A DNA stretch of 64,000 nt, from NCBI RefSeq assembly GCF_014873485.1, contig NZ_JADBDT010000001.1, positions 434,001 through 498,000 of the forward strand. Direction: 5' to 3'. The stretch is from Sphingopyxis sp. OAS728. GTDB lineage: Bacteria > Pseudomonadota > Alphaproteobacteria > Sphingomonadales > Sphingomonadaceae. This document shows positions 43,817 through 53,095 of the stretch, in pieces; within the stretch, counting starts at the first letter, position 1; each line of letters begins with the position of its first letter. The notes under the pieces are model-generated. The model had not been told where the DNA came from, did not search any database, and worked only from the letters and a program-made list of their open reading frames with translations. Position numbers and translations under genes: made by a program.

Positions 43817-45478
43817 TCAACCGGCGGAAGGGCCCGTCTCCGCCAGCGCTTGGTGGATATGGCTCACCACCACCGATCCCTCGCCGACCGACGAGGCAAC
43901 GCGCTTCACCGATCCCTTGCGCACGTCGCCGACGGCATAGATGCGCGGCCAGCTCGTTTCGAGGCGGCTTGGCATGCGGTCGAGCGACCAGCCAGCTTTC
44001 ACAAGTTCGAGCGGTGCGATGTCGGCGCCGGTCTTAACAAAACCACGCTCGTCGCAGACCATTTCCTTGGGCAGCCAGCGCGTATTCGGGCTCGCGCCAA
44101 GGAAGAGGAACAGGAATTTGCAGTCGCAATGATCCTCTGCGCCGGTCTCGCGGCAACGATAGGTCACGCCGGCCAGATGGTCCTCGCCGTGCAGCGCGAT
44201 GACGTCGGTCGAAGGAATAATCTCGATATTCGGATGCTCTTCGAGCCGCTTGACCAGATATTCGGACATGGTGTCGCGCAGGCTCGACCGGCGGAAGATG
44301 ACATAGACCTTCTTCGCGACGCTCGCGAGATAGATTGCGCCCTGCCCCGCCGAATTGCCCGCGCCGACGACGCTGACCTCGGCATCGCTGCAGAGCTGCG
44401 CTTCCATCGGCGTTGCGCCATAATAGATGCCGCGGCCTTCGTAGGTTTCGAGGCCATCGATCGGGAGGCTCTGATATTTGGCGCCGCTCGCGATCACCAC
44501 AGCGCGGCTGCGCAATTTGCGGCCATCGGCGAGGTGCAGGCAATAGGCGTCGTCGCCATCGCGGTTGATCGATGCCGCGCTGACCGGCGATACCAGTCGC
44601 GCCCCGAATTTCTGTGCCTGCACCGTCGCGCGGCGCGCCAGTTCGTTGCCCGAAATCCCGGTGGGGAAGCCCAGATAATTTTCGATCTTCGACGAAGTCC
44701 CTGCCTGGCCACCGGGTGCCAGCGAGTCGAGGGCTATGACCGACAAGCCCTCCGACGCGGCATAGACCGCCGCCGCCAGCCCGCCGGGACCGCTGCCGAC
44801 GACGATGACGTCGGCGGTGGCGCCGTCAGGAAGCAGGTCGAGCCCGAGCCCCACCGCAAGCTGCTCCGGCGTGGGCTGGATCAGCACATCGGCTGCGCCC
44901 AGGATGGCAACCGGCAGTTGATCCTCGGTCAGCCCGCGCTCGGCCAGCAGATGTCCCGCGACGGGGCCGTCGGCAGGGTCGAACCAGCGATGCGCGACGC
45001 CATGCTTCATGAGGAGGTCGCGCAAGGCATAGACGCTGCGGTCCATCGCCGCGCCGATCACGATCGTCACCGCAAAGCCGCGATGCTTGCTGAACTCGCG
45101 CCGCGCCGACAGCACGCGGATGAAGATGTCCGAATAATAGCTGTTGCCCGCGATCAGGCGCTGGAAGTCCGCGTGCGCGATGCGCAGGATATCGCCGTCG
45201 GCGCCCATCTCGACGCGTGACAGATGACGCTGCCCCGTCAGCACCGACAGGTCGCCAGCGAACTGCCCATGCTCCATCCAGCCGACGCGCTTGCGCCCCT
45301 CATCGGTCGAGGCAAAAATGTCGGTGTGGCCCGACAGGGTCACGATGCAATCGGGCGCCATCGCGCCTTCCTCGACCAGCAGATCGCCGGCCTTGTGCGA
45401 CTCGATGGTGCCGAAGGCTGCCAGTTCCTGAAGCTCTGCGTCGGAAAAATTGTGATTTACGTCGGCGCGAGACACCAT
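43817..45478 (-). CDS. Cyclic-nucleotide-binding / FAD-dependent oxidoreductase fusion
   Basis: A 553-residue fusion. Residues ~10-130 are a cyclic-nucleotide-binding domain (GDLLVEEGAMAPDCIVTLSG, GQFAGDLSVLTGQ). A ~85-residue linking region follows, then a thioredoxin-reductase-like flavoprotein from ~220: VIVVGSGPGGLAAAVYAASE, GGQAGTSSKIENYLGFP, a second dinucleotide site VVGAGNSAGQGAIYLA, and YAVGDVRKGSVKRVAS. The redox CxxC of thioredoxin reductases is missing (GIYYGATPMEAQLC at that place), so it cannot work as a standard reductase. cNMP or another ligand may gate electron transfer. The gene is divergent from the ornithine decarboxylase. Confidence 0.87.
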   Translation of the reverse strand: MVSRADVNHNFSDAELQELAAFGTIESHKAGDLLVEEGAMAPDCIVTLSGHTDIFASTDEGRKRVGWMEHGQFAGDLSVLTGQRHLSRVEMGADGDILRIAHADFQRLIAGNSYYSDIFIRVLSARREFSKHRGFAVTIVIGAAMDRSVYALRDLLMKHGVAHRWFDPADGPVAGHLLAERGLTEDQLPVAILGAADVLIQPTPEQLAVGLGLDLLPDGATADVIVVGSGPGGLAAAVYAASEGLSVIALDSLAPGGQAGTSSKIENYLGFPTGISGNELARRATVQAQKFGARLVSPVSAASINRDGDDAYCLHLADGRKLRSRAVVIASGAKYQSLPIDGLETYEGRGIYYGATPMEAQLCSDAEVSVVGAGNSAGQGAIYLASVAKKVYVIFRRSSLRDTMSEYLVKRLEEHPNIEIIPSTDVIALHGEDHLAGVTYRCRETGAEDHCDCKFLFLFLGASPNTRWLPKEMVCDERGFVKTGADIAPLELVKAGWSLDRMPSRLETSWPRIYAVGDVRKGSVKRVASSVGEGSVVVSHIHQALAETGPSAG

Positions 45479-45732
45479 GGCGGGGAGGTCCTTTTCGGGT
45501 TTGGCGATGTTTCATTCCTAGCGCGGCGGCACGGCTTTGTCTCGCATTTGCGCGGTTTGGCGCACATGGGGCCCGGTTCGCCCCCAGTGTTACCTTCGCG
45601 TTACAAAATTGCGCCAAAGGGTCTTTACAGGGGGGACCCCCCTGCATATATCGCCCTCCGCTGCCCCAGGGGGACTTCCAATAACCGCAAGGCAGCCTTT
45701 GTGTTTAACGTTATTTTTGGGGGTCCCTTGAG
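45479..45732 (+). promoter_or_regulatory. Candidate structured leader RNA of the ornithine decarboxylase gene
   Basis: The 254-bp gap holds three mutually complementary G/C tracts: a perfect palindrome CAGGGGGG-A-CCCCCCTG (45628-45644), CCCCAGGGGG (45664-45673) and GGGGGTCCC (45719-45727). The last covers the ribosome-binding site of the TTG start and is the exact complement of GGGACCCCC (45633-45641). Alternative pairing could therefore hide or free the site. Alphaproteobacterial ornithine decarboxylase genes are known to carry the speF leader motif; whether this is that motif needs a covariance search. Confidence 0.5.
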
Positions 45733-46926
45733 TTGCACCAGCATCATAGCGCCCACGGGCTGATTCAGGCACTTTCGCCGATCGAACCTGTTACGCTTGT
45801 CCGCCCGCACGCCGCGCGGCGCGCAGCGCGTTTCTTCATCGAGCGATTTCCCGGCACGACCATGTATGCGGTCAAGGCGAATCCGTCGCCCGACCTGCTG
45901 CGCGTGCTGTGGGATTCGGGTGTTACGCATTATGACGTCGCCTCGATCGCCGAGGTGCGTCTGGTTGCGCGCACGCTTCCCGAAGCGACGCTCTGTTTCA
46001 TGCATCCGGTCAAGGCCGAGGAAGCGATTTCCGAAGCCTATTGGAAGCATGGTGTGCGCACCTTCTCGCTCGACACGCTCGACGAACTCGAAAAGATCGT
46101 CCGCGCGACCGAAGGCGCACAGGATCTGAACCTGCTCGTACGCCTGCGCGTTTCGTCCGATCATTCGAAGCTCAGCCTTGCCGCCAAGTTCGGCGCCGAA
46201 GCCGACGAAGTCGTCGAACTGCTGATGGCGACGCGCCAGGCCGCCGACGCGCTCGGCATCTGCTTCCACGTGGGCAGCCAGGCGATGACCCCGCATGCTT
46301 ATGCACAGGCGATGGAACGCGTCCGCGCCGCGATCGTCGCGGCGTCGGTCACGGTCGACATCATCGACGTAGGCGGCGGTTTTCCCTCGTCCTATCCCGG
46401 CATGGAACCCCCGCCGCTCGACGCCTATTTCGAGACGATCCATCGCAGCTTCGAAAGCCTGCCGATCAGCTATTCGGCCGAACTGTGGTGCGAGCCGGGC
46501 CGCGCACTGTCGGCGGAATATAGCTCGCTGATCGTGCGCGTCGAAAAGCGCCGCGGCGATGAGCTGTATATCAACGACGGTGCCTATGGCGCGTTGTTCG
46601 ACGCCGCGCATGTCGGCTGGCGCTTCCCCGTCACGCTGCAGCGCGACGCCGAGAGCGACGCCGAGATGGTGCCGTTCAGCTTTTACGGCCCGACCTGCGA
46701 CGACCTCGACCATATGGCAGGCCCCTTCTACCTGCCCGCGGACATCAAGGCCGGCGACTTCATCGAGATCGGGATGCTCGGCGCTTATGGCTGTGCGATG
46801 CGGACCAAGTTCAACGGCTTCGGCGCCGACGAGACCCATGTCGTCAGCGACGAGCCGATGGTCAGCCTCTACACCGGCGAAGTCGAACAGGAACGCCGCA
46901 GCGCAACGGTGACCAAGCTGTTCTGA
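45733..46926 (+). CDS. Ornithine/lysine decarboxylase, fold type III (SpeF-like alphaproteobacterial type)
   Basis: A 397-residue PLP enzyme that makes putrescine from ornithine. PLP lysine is in YAVKANPSPD (Lys ~47), then HVGSQAMTPHAY, DVGGGFPSSYPG, CEPGRALSAEY and the cysteine of YGPTCDDLDHM. The start codon is TTG: a stop lies nine codons upstream in frame and the first in-frame ATG is ~44 codons in, too late for the domain. MHQHHSAHGLIQALSP fits the family start. The upstream leader may control translation. A strong terminator follows. Confidence 0.9.
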   Translation: MHQHHSAHGLIQALSPIEPVTLVRPHAARRAARFFIERFPGTTMYAVKANPSPDLLRVLWDSGVTHYDVASIAEVRLVARTLPEATLCFMHPVKAEEAISEAYWKHGVRTFSLDTLDELEKIVRATEGAQDLNLLVRLRVSSDHSKLSLAAKFGAEADEVVELLMATRQAADALGICFHVGSQAMTPHAYAQAMERVRAAIVAASVTVDIIDVGGGFPSSYPGMEPPPLDAYFETIHRSFESLPISYSAELWCEPGRALSAEYSSLIVRVEKRRGDELYINDGAYGALFDAAHVGWRFPVTLQRDAESDAEMVPFSFYGPTCDDLDHMAGPFYLPADIKAGDFIEIGMLGAYGCAMRTKFNGFGADETHVVSDEPMVSLYTGEVEQERRSATVTKLF

Positions 46927-46947
46927 CGAACCGCATTTGCGAAAAAT

Positions 46948-46988
46948 GAGAGGGCCGGCGCAGCGATGCGACCGGCCCTTTCTCTTTT
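46948..46988 (+). terminator. Rho-independent terminator after ornithine decarboxylase
   Basis: GGGCCGG (46952-46958) pairs with CCGGCCC (46972-46978) around a 13-base loop and is followed by TTTCTCTTTT. The stem can be extended by AGA/TCT-type pairs. Confidence 0.82.
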
Positions 46989-47015
46989 GGGCGGGGCCGC
47001 TAGATTGCGCGGCCC

Positions 47016-48341
47016 ATGCAGCCCTTCCATCATCTCCTTGCTAACAATCTGGTCGCCAACATCACCAATTTCACGGTGTGGTTCGCGCTGACCTTCTGGA
47101 CCTTCCTCGAAACGCAGTCGGTCTTCGCGACGGGGATGATCGCGGGCATCTATCTGGTGCTGACGGCGATGCTCGGCATCTGGTTCGGCAGCCTCGTCGA
47201 CCATCACCGCAAGCGGAACATGATGATGCTGTCGAGCATCGCTTCGCTGATCCTCTATGCGGCGGCGCTCGGCGGCTATCTGCTCGATCCGGATATCCGC
47301 AACGCCGACGTAGGCAGCGTGACGCTCTGGCTCTTCATTCTCGTGTCGATGCTGGCGGTGATTGCCGGCAACATTCGCATGATCGCGCTGCCGACGCTGG
47401 TGACCCTGCTGGTGCCCGAGGACCGGCGCGACAAGGCGAACGGCCTCGTCGGAATGGTCAGCGGGATCGGCTTCCTCACCACCTCGGCGATCAGCGGTTT
47501 CCTCGTCGCATGGGGCGGAATGGTCGCGACGCTGGGGTTCGCTATTGCCCTGTCGCTGATTGCCGCGATCGACCTGCTCTTCGTGCATATCGATGAACCG
47601 CGCGGGACCGAGGAGCATGCGGAGCCGCGCCGTATCGACCTTGCCGGGACCTTCCGCATCGTTCTCGGCATTCCGGGCCTGTTCGCGCTGATCCTCTTTT
47701 CCGCCTTCAACAATTTGCTCGGCGGTGTCTTTATGGCGCTGATGGACGCTTACGGCCTGTCGTTGATGAAGGTCGAGGCATGGGGGCTGTTGTGGGCGGT
47801 GACATCGAGCGCCTTCATCCTCAGCGGCGCACTTATCGCGCGCACGGGGCTCGGCGCGAACCCGGTGCGGACCCTGCTTATCGTCAACCTCGTCACCTGG
47901 GCGGTCGCGGCGGTATTCACCGTCCAGTCGTCGATCATCCTGCTGACGATCGGCTGCTTCATCTGGATGTTCTTCGGCCCCTATGCGGAAGCCGCCGAGC
48001 AGACGACCTTGCAAAAAGTCGTGCCGTTCGAGCGGCAGGGCCGCGTTTTCGGCTTTGCCCAGTCGGTCGAGCTCGCTGCCTCACCGCTCACCGCCTTCCT
48101 GATCGCGCCGTTGACGCAGTTCATCTTCGTCCCGTTCATGACCGACGGCGCGGGGGCGCAGGCGATCGGCGACTGGTACGGACGCGGACCCGAGCGCGGG
48201 ATCGCCGTCGTCTTCACAATCGCGGGCCTGCTTGGCGTGGCCCTCACGATCATCGCCCTGCGCTCGCGATCCTATCGGAAGATTTCGGCCGCCTATGCCG
48301 CCGGGAATGACGGCGCCGAGGCGGCGTCGGCTGCCGCGTAA
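47016..48341 (+). CDS. Major facilitator superfamily transporter
   Basis: A 441-residue inner-membrane protein with about twelve hydrophobic segments and the MFS loop motif LVDHHRKRNMMM between helices 2 and 3. The layout resembles the MFS_3/enterobactin-exporter-like group of drug or metabolite exporters. A ~25-residue Ala-rich cytoplasmic tail ends the protein. The substrate cannot be told. It follows the decarboxylase terminator, so it has its own promoter. Confidence 0.85.
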   Translation: MQPFHHLLANNLVANITNFTVWFALTFWTFLETQSVFATGMIAGIYLVLTAMLGIWFGSLVDHHRKRNMMMLSSIASLILYAAALGGYLLDPDIRNADVGSVTLWLFILVSMLAVIAGNIRMIALPTLVTLLVPEDRRDKANGLVGMVSGIGFLTTSAISGFLVAWGGMVATLGFAIALSLIAAIDLLFVHIDEPRGTEEHAEPRRIDLAGTFRIVLGIPGLFALILFSAFNNLLGGVFMALMDAYGLSLMKVEAWGLLWAVTSSAFILSGALIARTGLGANPVRTLLIVNLVTWAVAAVFTVQSSIILLTIGCFIWMFFGPYAEAAEQTTLQKVVPFERQGRVFGFAQSVELAASPLTAFLIAPLTQFIFVPFMTDGAGAQAIGDWYGRGPERGIAVVFTIAGLLGVALTIIALRSRSYRKISAAYAAGNDGAEAASAAA

Positions 48342-48421
48342 CGAAAATCGCCGAAGCCTCTTCCGTTTTACTTTGCAATCATTCTATCCTGCCCCGCAAA
48401 GCAGAGAGAGGATGTGCGCCT

Positions 48422-49567
48422 ATGTTGTCAGGGATCCGGATCGTCGACCTCACCACGGTCATCTTCGGCCCCTATGCGACGCAGATGCTCGCCGATCTCG
48501 GCGCCGAAGTCATCAAGGTCGAAACGCCGGGGACGGGCGACATCTCGCGCTATCTGGGCAGCGGCGTCCCCGATCCGACGATGGGATCGATCCACCTGAC
48601 CGTGAACCGGGGAAAGCGCTCGATCGCGCTCGACCTCAAGAAACCCGACGACGCGGCCGTGCTCCGCGACCTGATCGCGACTGCCGACGTCTTCTTCCAC
48701 AACGTCCGCGGCAAGGCGATCGCGCGCCTTGGCTTCGATTATGCGGGCTGCAAGGCGCTCAAGCCCGACATCATCTATGTCCACGGCACGGGTTTCGGAC
48801 AGGACGGCCCCTATGCCGATCTCCAGGCCTATGACGACGTCATTCAGGCCGCGACGGGCACCACGAGCCTGCTTCCGCGCGTCGATGGCGATCCGCGCCC
48901 GCGCTATTTCCCTTCGCTGATCGCCGACAAGATCGCTGGGCAATTCGGTGCGCAGGCCATCCTCGCCGCGCTCGTCCACAAGTTCCGGACCGGCGAAGGG
49001 CAGCAGGTCGAGGTGCCGATGTTCGAATGCTTCGCTTCGTTCATGCTCGTCGAGCATCTGCGCGACGCGACGCTCGACCCGCCGATCGGGCCTGCGGGCT
49101 ATCCGCGCCAGCTCGACCCGACGCGCCAGCCCTTCCCGACCAGCGACGGCTATCTCGCGATTGTCCCCTACACGCCCGAATCGACCGCACGATTGATGAT
49201 CCTGCTCGGCAGCGCCGGGCTCACCGAAACGCCCGAGTTCGAAGCTGCCAAGGCCAAGGGCCAGCACATGCCGATCGTTTATTCGGAAATCGCACGGAAG
49301 ACCCCGGCGAAAACCACCGCGGAGTGGCTCGAATTGTTCGCCGCGAACGACATTCCCGCGATGGCGGTCCGCGATCTGCAGGATATCAAGGATGACCCGC
49401 ATTTCGTCGCGACCGAATTTTTCCGCCGCCGCGAGCATCCCGATATCGGCGGGTTCCACGAAATGCAGCCCCCGGTAAAATATGGCGCGATGCCGGGTCG
49501 TGATCTTGGCTTCGCCCCGCGCGTCGACGGCGACGGCGTGGCGATCCGGGCCGAGCTGGCGCGTTGA
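48422..49567 (+). CDS. CaiB/BaiF-type (family III) CoA transferase
   Basis: A 381-residue protein of family III CoA transferases: GIRIVDLTTVIFGPYATQML, DLGAEVIKVETPGTGDISR, NRGKRSIALDLKKPD, and YVHGTGFGQDGPYADLQAYD, which holds the conserved Gly/Asp region for the acyl-CoA intermediate. Members move CoA between acids such as formyl/oxalyl, carnitine or bile-acid derivatives. The substrate is not predictable. It is followed by two MAPEG genes on the same strand. Confidence 0.88.
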   Translation: MLSGIRIVDLTTVIFGPYATQMLADLGAEVIKVETPGTGDISRYLGSGVPDPTMGSIHLTVNRGKRSIALDLKKPDDAAVLRDLIATADVFFHNVRGKAIARLGFDYAGCKALKPDIIYVHGTGFGQDGPYADLQAYDDVIQAATGTTSLLPRVDGDPRPRYFPSLIADKIAGQFGAQAILAALVHKFRTGEGQQVEVPMFECFASFMLVEHLRDATLDPPIGPAGYPRQLDPTRQPFPTSDGYLAIVPYTPESTARLMILLGSAGLTETPEFEAAKAKGQHMPIVYSEIARKTPAKTTAEWLELFAANDIPAMAVRDLQDIKDDPHFVATEFFRRREHPDIGGFHEMQPPVKYGAMPGRDLGFAPRVDGDGVAIRAELAR

Positions 49568-49631
49568 ACTTCGCCGGTTGCATTGTCAGCGCTGCCGCGT
49601 AGCATCGCGGTCAACGAACGAGGGGGAGTGT

Positions 49632-50063
49632 ATGCCTGAAAATCTGCTCGCGCCCGGCGCGGTGCTCGCGCTGTGGACGCTGATCATGCTGACCTGGGCG
49701 GGTGTGACGCGCTTCCAGGCTTTTTCAAAGGTCGGCATCGATCTGAAGGCCGCGCCGCCTGGCGGACGCGGCGTCGACCTGGAAGGCGTGCTGCCGCCGC
49801 TCACCAACTGGAAATCGCATAATTACACGCATCTGTGCGAGCAACCGACGCTCTTCTACGCGGTCATCATCTTCCTGCATCTGTCGGGTGGCAGCACCGA
49901 CCTCACGCGCGGGCTTGCCTGGGCTTATGTCGTGCTGCGCATCGTCCACAGCTTCTGGCAGTCGACGGTGAACCGCGTGCCGGTGCGTTTCGTCATTTTT
50001 TCGGTCGCGACGCTGTGCCTTTTCGCGCTGTCGTTGCTAGCCGTGATCGCCACATTGGGTTGA
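49632..50063 (+). CDS. MAPEG-family membrane protein, first of pair
   Basis: A 143-residue protein with four membrane segments (LLAPGAVLALWTLIMLTWAG, QPTLFYAVIIFLHLSGG, LAWAYVVLRIVHSFWQSTVN, VRFVIFSVATLCLFALSLLA). The central NYTHLCEQPTLFYAVI matches the MAPEG fold of glutathione-linked membrane enzymes. ATG 49632 lies behind AGGGGGAG. The next gene is a paralogue 13 bp downstream. Confidence 0.87.
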   Translation: MPENLLAPGAVLALWTLIMLTWAGVTRFQAFSKVGIDLKAAPPGGRGVDLEGVLPPLTNWKSHNYTHLCEQPTLFYAVIIFLHLSGGSTDLTRGLAWAYVVLRIVHSFWQSTVNRVPVRFVIFSVATLCLFALSLLAVIATLG

Positions 50064-50076
50064 GGGGGAGAGAGAT

Positions 50077-50511
50077 ATGGATACGAACGCAATATTGGGA
50101 CCCGTCGCGACGCTCGCGCTCTGGTCGATGGTGATGTGGCTGTGGATGTACGCGACGCGCATCCCGGCGATGAGCCGCGCCAAGATCGACGCCGCGAAGA
50201 TGGTCGGCGGCACGGGCAAGAGCCTCGACGAGGTGCTGCCGCCCGAGGTGCAGTGGAAGGCGCACAACTATAATCACCTGATGGAGCAGCCGACGGTCTT
50301 TTATGCGGTCGCGCTCGCGCTAGCCGTCGGCGGCATGGGCGGCGGGCTCAATGCGCAGCTTGCCTGGGCCTATGTCGGCCTGCGCATCCTGCACAGCCTG
50401 ATCCAGGCGACGGTCAATCGCGTGATGTGGCGCTTCGGCATCTTCGCGCTCGCCAGCCTCGCGCTGATTGCGTTGTGCGTGCACGCCTTCATCGGCTTCG
50501 TGCTGCACTGA
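50077..50511 (+). CDS. MAPEG-family membrane protein, second of pair
   Basis: A 144-residue paralogue of the preceding gene with the same four membrane segments and NYNHLMEQPTVFYAVALALA, AWAYVGLRILHSLIQATVNR. A GAGGGGGAGAG ribosome-binding site precedes the ATG. The pair may form homo- or hetero-trimers; bacterial members are often of unknown substrate. Confidence 0.87.
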   Translation: MDTNAILGPVATLALWSMVMWLWMYATRIPAMSRAKIDAAKMVGGTGKSLDEVLPPEVQWKAHNYNHLMEQPTVFYAVALALAVGGMGGGLNAQLAWAYVGLRILHSLIQATVNRVMWRFGIFALASLALIALCVHAFIGFVLH

Positions 50512-50515
50512 TCTT

Positions 50516-51715
50516 TTAGCGCGAGAAACGTGCGGCCAGTTCCACATGGGTTGACCAGCGGAACTGGCCCACGGGCTGCACCCAGTCGAGCGTATAGCCA
50601 CCCTCGACGAGCATCTTGGCGTCGCGCGCAAAGCTCGCGGGATTGCAGCTGACATAAGCGATGACCGGTGTCGTCGATGCCGCCAATTCCTTGACCTGCT
50701 CCTCCGCGCCAGCGCGCGGCGGATCGAGGATGACCGCACCGAAACGATTGAGCTCGGTAGGCACCAGCGGGCGACGGAACAGGTCGCGGTGCTCGGTCGC
50801 CACCAATGCCCGTGCCCGGTTTGCGGCGCCCATCAGCGCGGCGATCGCATCGCGCGCGCCTTCAGCGGCATAAACTTTACGCCCCGCCTGCACCGACAGC
50901 GCGAAGGTGCCGACGCCCGCGAACAGATCGGCGACCGCCGGAGCGTCACCGATCGCGCCGCGCACCGCATCGACCAGCGCGGCCTGCCCCGTCGCCGTCG
51001 GTTGCAGGAAAGCAAAGGGCGGCACTTCGACCAATATGTCGCCAAAACGCATTGTCGGCGGCTCGGGCTGCCAGAGGATTTCGAGGCCGTCGCCTTGATC
51101 GATCGCAAAGCGCGCGAGTTTGTGCGCGCCGGCAAAATCCTGCAGCGCCATCGCGGCGTCGAGCCCCTCGGCCTTCACGCCTTCCAATATCAGCTCGACG
51201 CCCTGGTCGAGCATCTGCATCTTGACCTTCACCGGTCGCCGCTGCTGCGCGATCATCGTCAGCAATTCGCGTACCGGAGCGACCAGCGCGAGGAGTTCGG
51301 GCATCAACAGCGGGCACATCCGCATGTCGACGATCTGGTTGCTCTGCGCCGCATTGAAGCCGATCGCGACCTGCTTGCCCGTGCGGAGCGCGGTCAGCAC
51401 GGCGCGGCGGCGGCTTTCGGCGGGCGACAACACCGCGGGCAGAACGTCGCCGAACGCAACCTCCTGTCCCTGCAAGCCGCCGACAACGCGGTCGCGCACG
51501 AAATCGGCAAGGGCGGGTTCGGCAACATGCTGCAACTGGCAGCCACCGCATTTGCCGAAATGACGGCACGGCGGCTGGGTGCGGTTCGGGCCCGGGATGA
51601 TGATCCCGTCGTCGCGGACGCGGTCGCCCGGCACGCCGCCCGCCACATGGCGACCGTCGGCCGTCACGCCATCGCCGCGCGCGGCAATGCGCTCGATCAG
51701 CGCAGCTTCACTCAT
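50516..51715 (-). CDS. Class I SAM-dependent RNA m5U methyltransferase (TrmA/RumA family)
   Basis: A 399-residue enzyme. The Fe-S cluster ligands of RumA-type enzymes appear as PPCRHFGKCGGCQLQH and MRMCPLL. The SAM site is VADLFAGVGTFALSV, the catalytic part VILDPPRAGAEEQV and VSCNPASFARDA, where the cysteine attacks C6 of uridine. It methylates a uridine of 23S rRNA or tRNA; the exact site is unknown. The N-terminal TRAM-like region is short. It follows nnr after two bases. Confidence 0.9.
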   Translation of the reverse strand: MSEAALIERIAARGDGVTADGRHVAGGVPGDRVRDDGIIIPGPNRTQPPCRHFGKCGGCQLQHVAEPALADFVRDRVVGGLQGQEVAFGDVLPAVLSPAESRRRAVLTALRTGKQVAIGFNAAQSNQIVDMRMCPLLMPELLALVAPVRELLTMIAQQRRPVKVKMQMLDQGVELILEGVKAEGLDAAMALQDFAGAHKLARFAIDQGDGLEILWQPEPPTMRFGDILVEVPPFAFLQPTATGQAALVDAVRGAIGDAPAVADLFAGVGTFALSVQAGRKVYAAEGARDAIAALMGAANRARALVATEHRDLFRRPLVPTELNRFGAVILDPPRAGAEEQVKELAASTTPVIAYVSCNPASFARDAKMLVEGGYTLDWVQPVGQFRWSTHVELAARFSR

Positions 51716-51717
51716 TT

Positions 51718-53070
51718 TCAGTCCCTAACAAGATCGTCGGCCACAAGGCCGGGGCCGATAGCCGCTGCGCGCGCAATATGCCAGCCCACAGCGGCGATGG
51801 CCGCATCGAACGGATCGCCCCCGCGCGCAAGCATCGCACCGCATGCACCCGCAAGCACATCGCCGCTTCCCGCAGTCGCCAGCCATGGGCTTCCGGGCCA
51901 AGCGGCGGCAACGCGGCCGTCGGGCGCGGCAATGATCGTGTCGGCGCCCTTATAGATGACGACCGCGCGCGTCCGCGCGGCGGCAGCTTTCGCACGGTCG
52001 ATCTTGCTGCCGTATAGCTGCGGGAACGCACGTGCGAACTCCCCTTCGTGCGGGGTAAGGATCGCCTTCCGCGGCGTTTCCGAGAGGCGCGGCAGCGCGG
52101 CGGCGATGGCGGCTGCATCGAGGACGAGCGGCTTGCCCGAATCGAGCGCGGCTTCGACGTCGAACAGCAGCTCGTCGCCTGCCGGAAATCCCGGTCCGAT
52201 CACGACAGCGCCGACGCGCGGATCGTCCAGTCGCTCGCCGAATTTCTCGTCGCTTTCGGTGATGATCGCCGAAAAGGGCGCGCGCTCGGCACCGTCGAGG
52301 ACGACATAACCCGCCCCCGCACGGAGCGCCGCCGCGGCAGTCAGTCCGGCGGCACCGCGCATCGGCCCGGCAAAAACCAGCACCATCCCGCGGGTGAACT
52401 TATGTGCCGCCGCATCAGGTGTGGGGTTCTGCGGCGCGGGCAAGCTGCGCATCGCCTTGCTCGCCGATATACCAATGGGCGCAAGCAGGACGCGCCCGCA
52501 GCCGGGCGCCGTCGGCAACAGGACGTGCGCGGGCTTGAGCGCCCCCAACGCCAGCGTTACATCGGCGGCGAGCGGCGGCGTCCAATCTTCGGCGCCATCA
52601 CTCTCCACCCCGCTGGGCAGGTCCACCGCCAAGATCCGTCGGTCGGCGAAATGCCGGAGGATCGTAGCGAGCCCGTCCGGGACCGGCCGCGACAATCCGA
52701 CGCCGAATAGGGCGTCGACGATCAAGGGTGCCGGTGCAAGGCGGCCGTTGAGCAGCTCGACCGGCCCGCTCCACTTGGCGCGCGCGGCTTTCGCCAGATC
52801 GGTTGTCGGCTCGGCGAGCGCGGCGACGCGCACCGATGCGCCGCGCTCGGCGAGTAAGCGCGCTGCGACATAACCATCGCCGCCATTATTGCCTGGGCCG
52901 CAGAGGATCAGGATGGGCGCGCCCGCGGCCATGCGCCAGGCGGTATCGGCGACTGCTGCGCCCGCCAGCTCCATCAGTTCGGACAGCGACGTTCCCTGGA
53001 TCGCACACGCGGCCTCGGCTTCGCGCATCGCCTTGGTGGTCAGGATCGGGGCGTCGGCGGGGACGGACAT
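51718..53070 (-). CDS. nnr: Bifunctional NAD(P)H-hydrate epimerase / ADP-dependent dehydratase
   Basis: A 450-residue two-domain repair enzyme for damaged NADHX/NADPHX. The YjeF epimerase half (~1-205) contains ILILCGPGNNGGDGYVAARL and VDLPSGVESDGA. The carbohydrate-kinase-like dehydratase half contains TPHEGEFARAFP, YKGADTIIAAPDG and the catalytic TAGSGDVLAGACGAML. ATG 53070 fits the family start (ILTTKAMREAEA). Confidence 0.93.
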   Translation of the reverse strand: MSVPADAPILTTKAMREAEAACAIQGTSLSELMELAGAAVADTAWRMAAGAPILILCGPGNNGGDGYVAARLLAERGASVRVAALAEPTTDLAKAARAKWSGPVELLNGRLAPAPLIVDALFGVGLSRPVPDGLATILRHFADRRILAVDLPSGVESDGAEDWTPPLAADVTLALGALKPAHVLLPTAPGCGRVLLAPIGISASKAMRSLPAPQNPTPDAAAHKFTRGMVLVFAGPMRGAAGLTAAAALRAGAGYVVLDGAERAPFSAIITESDEKFGERLDDPRVGAVVIGPGFPAGDELLFDVEAALDSGKPLVLDAAAIAAALPRLSETPRKAILTPHEGEFARAFPQLYGSKIDRAKAAAARTRAVVIYKGADTIIAAPDGRVAAAWPGSPWLATAGSGDVLAGACGAMLARGGDPFDAAIAAVGWHIARAAAIGPGLVADDLVRD

Positions 53071-53095
53071 AGCCGTTTCCCTAGCATGATTTCGT

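Noticed and set aside
45625..46839. Long minus-strand frame opposite the ornithine decarboxylase
   Set aside because: It is the antisense shadow of a GC-rich gene with clear catalytic motifs.
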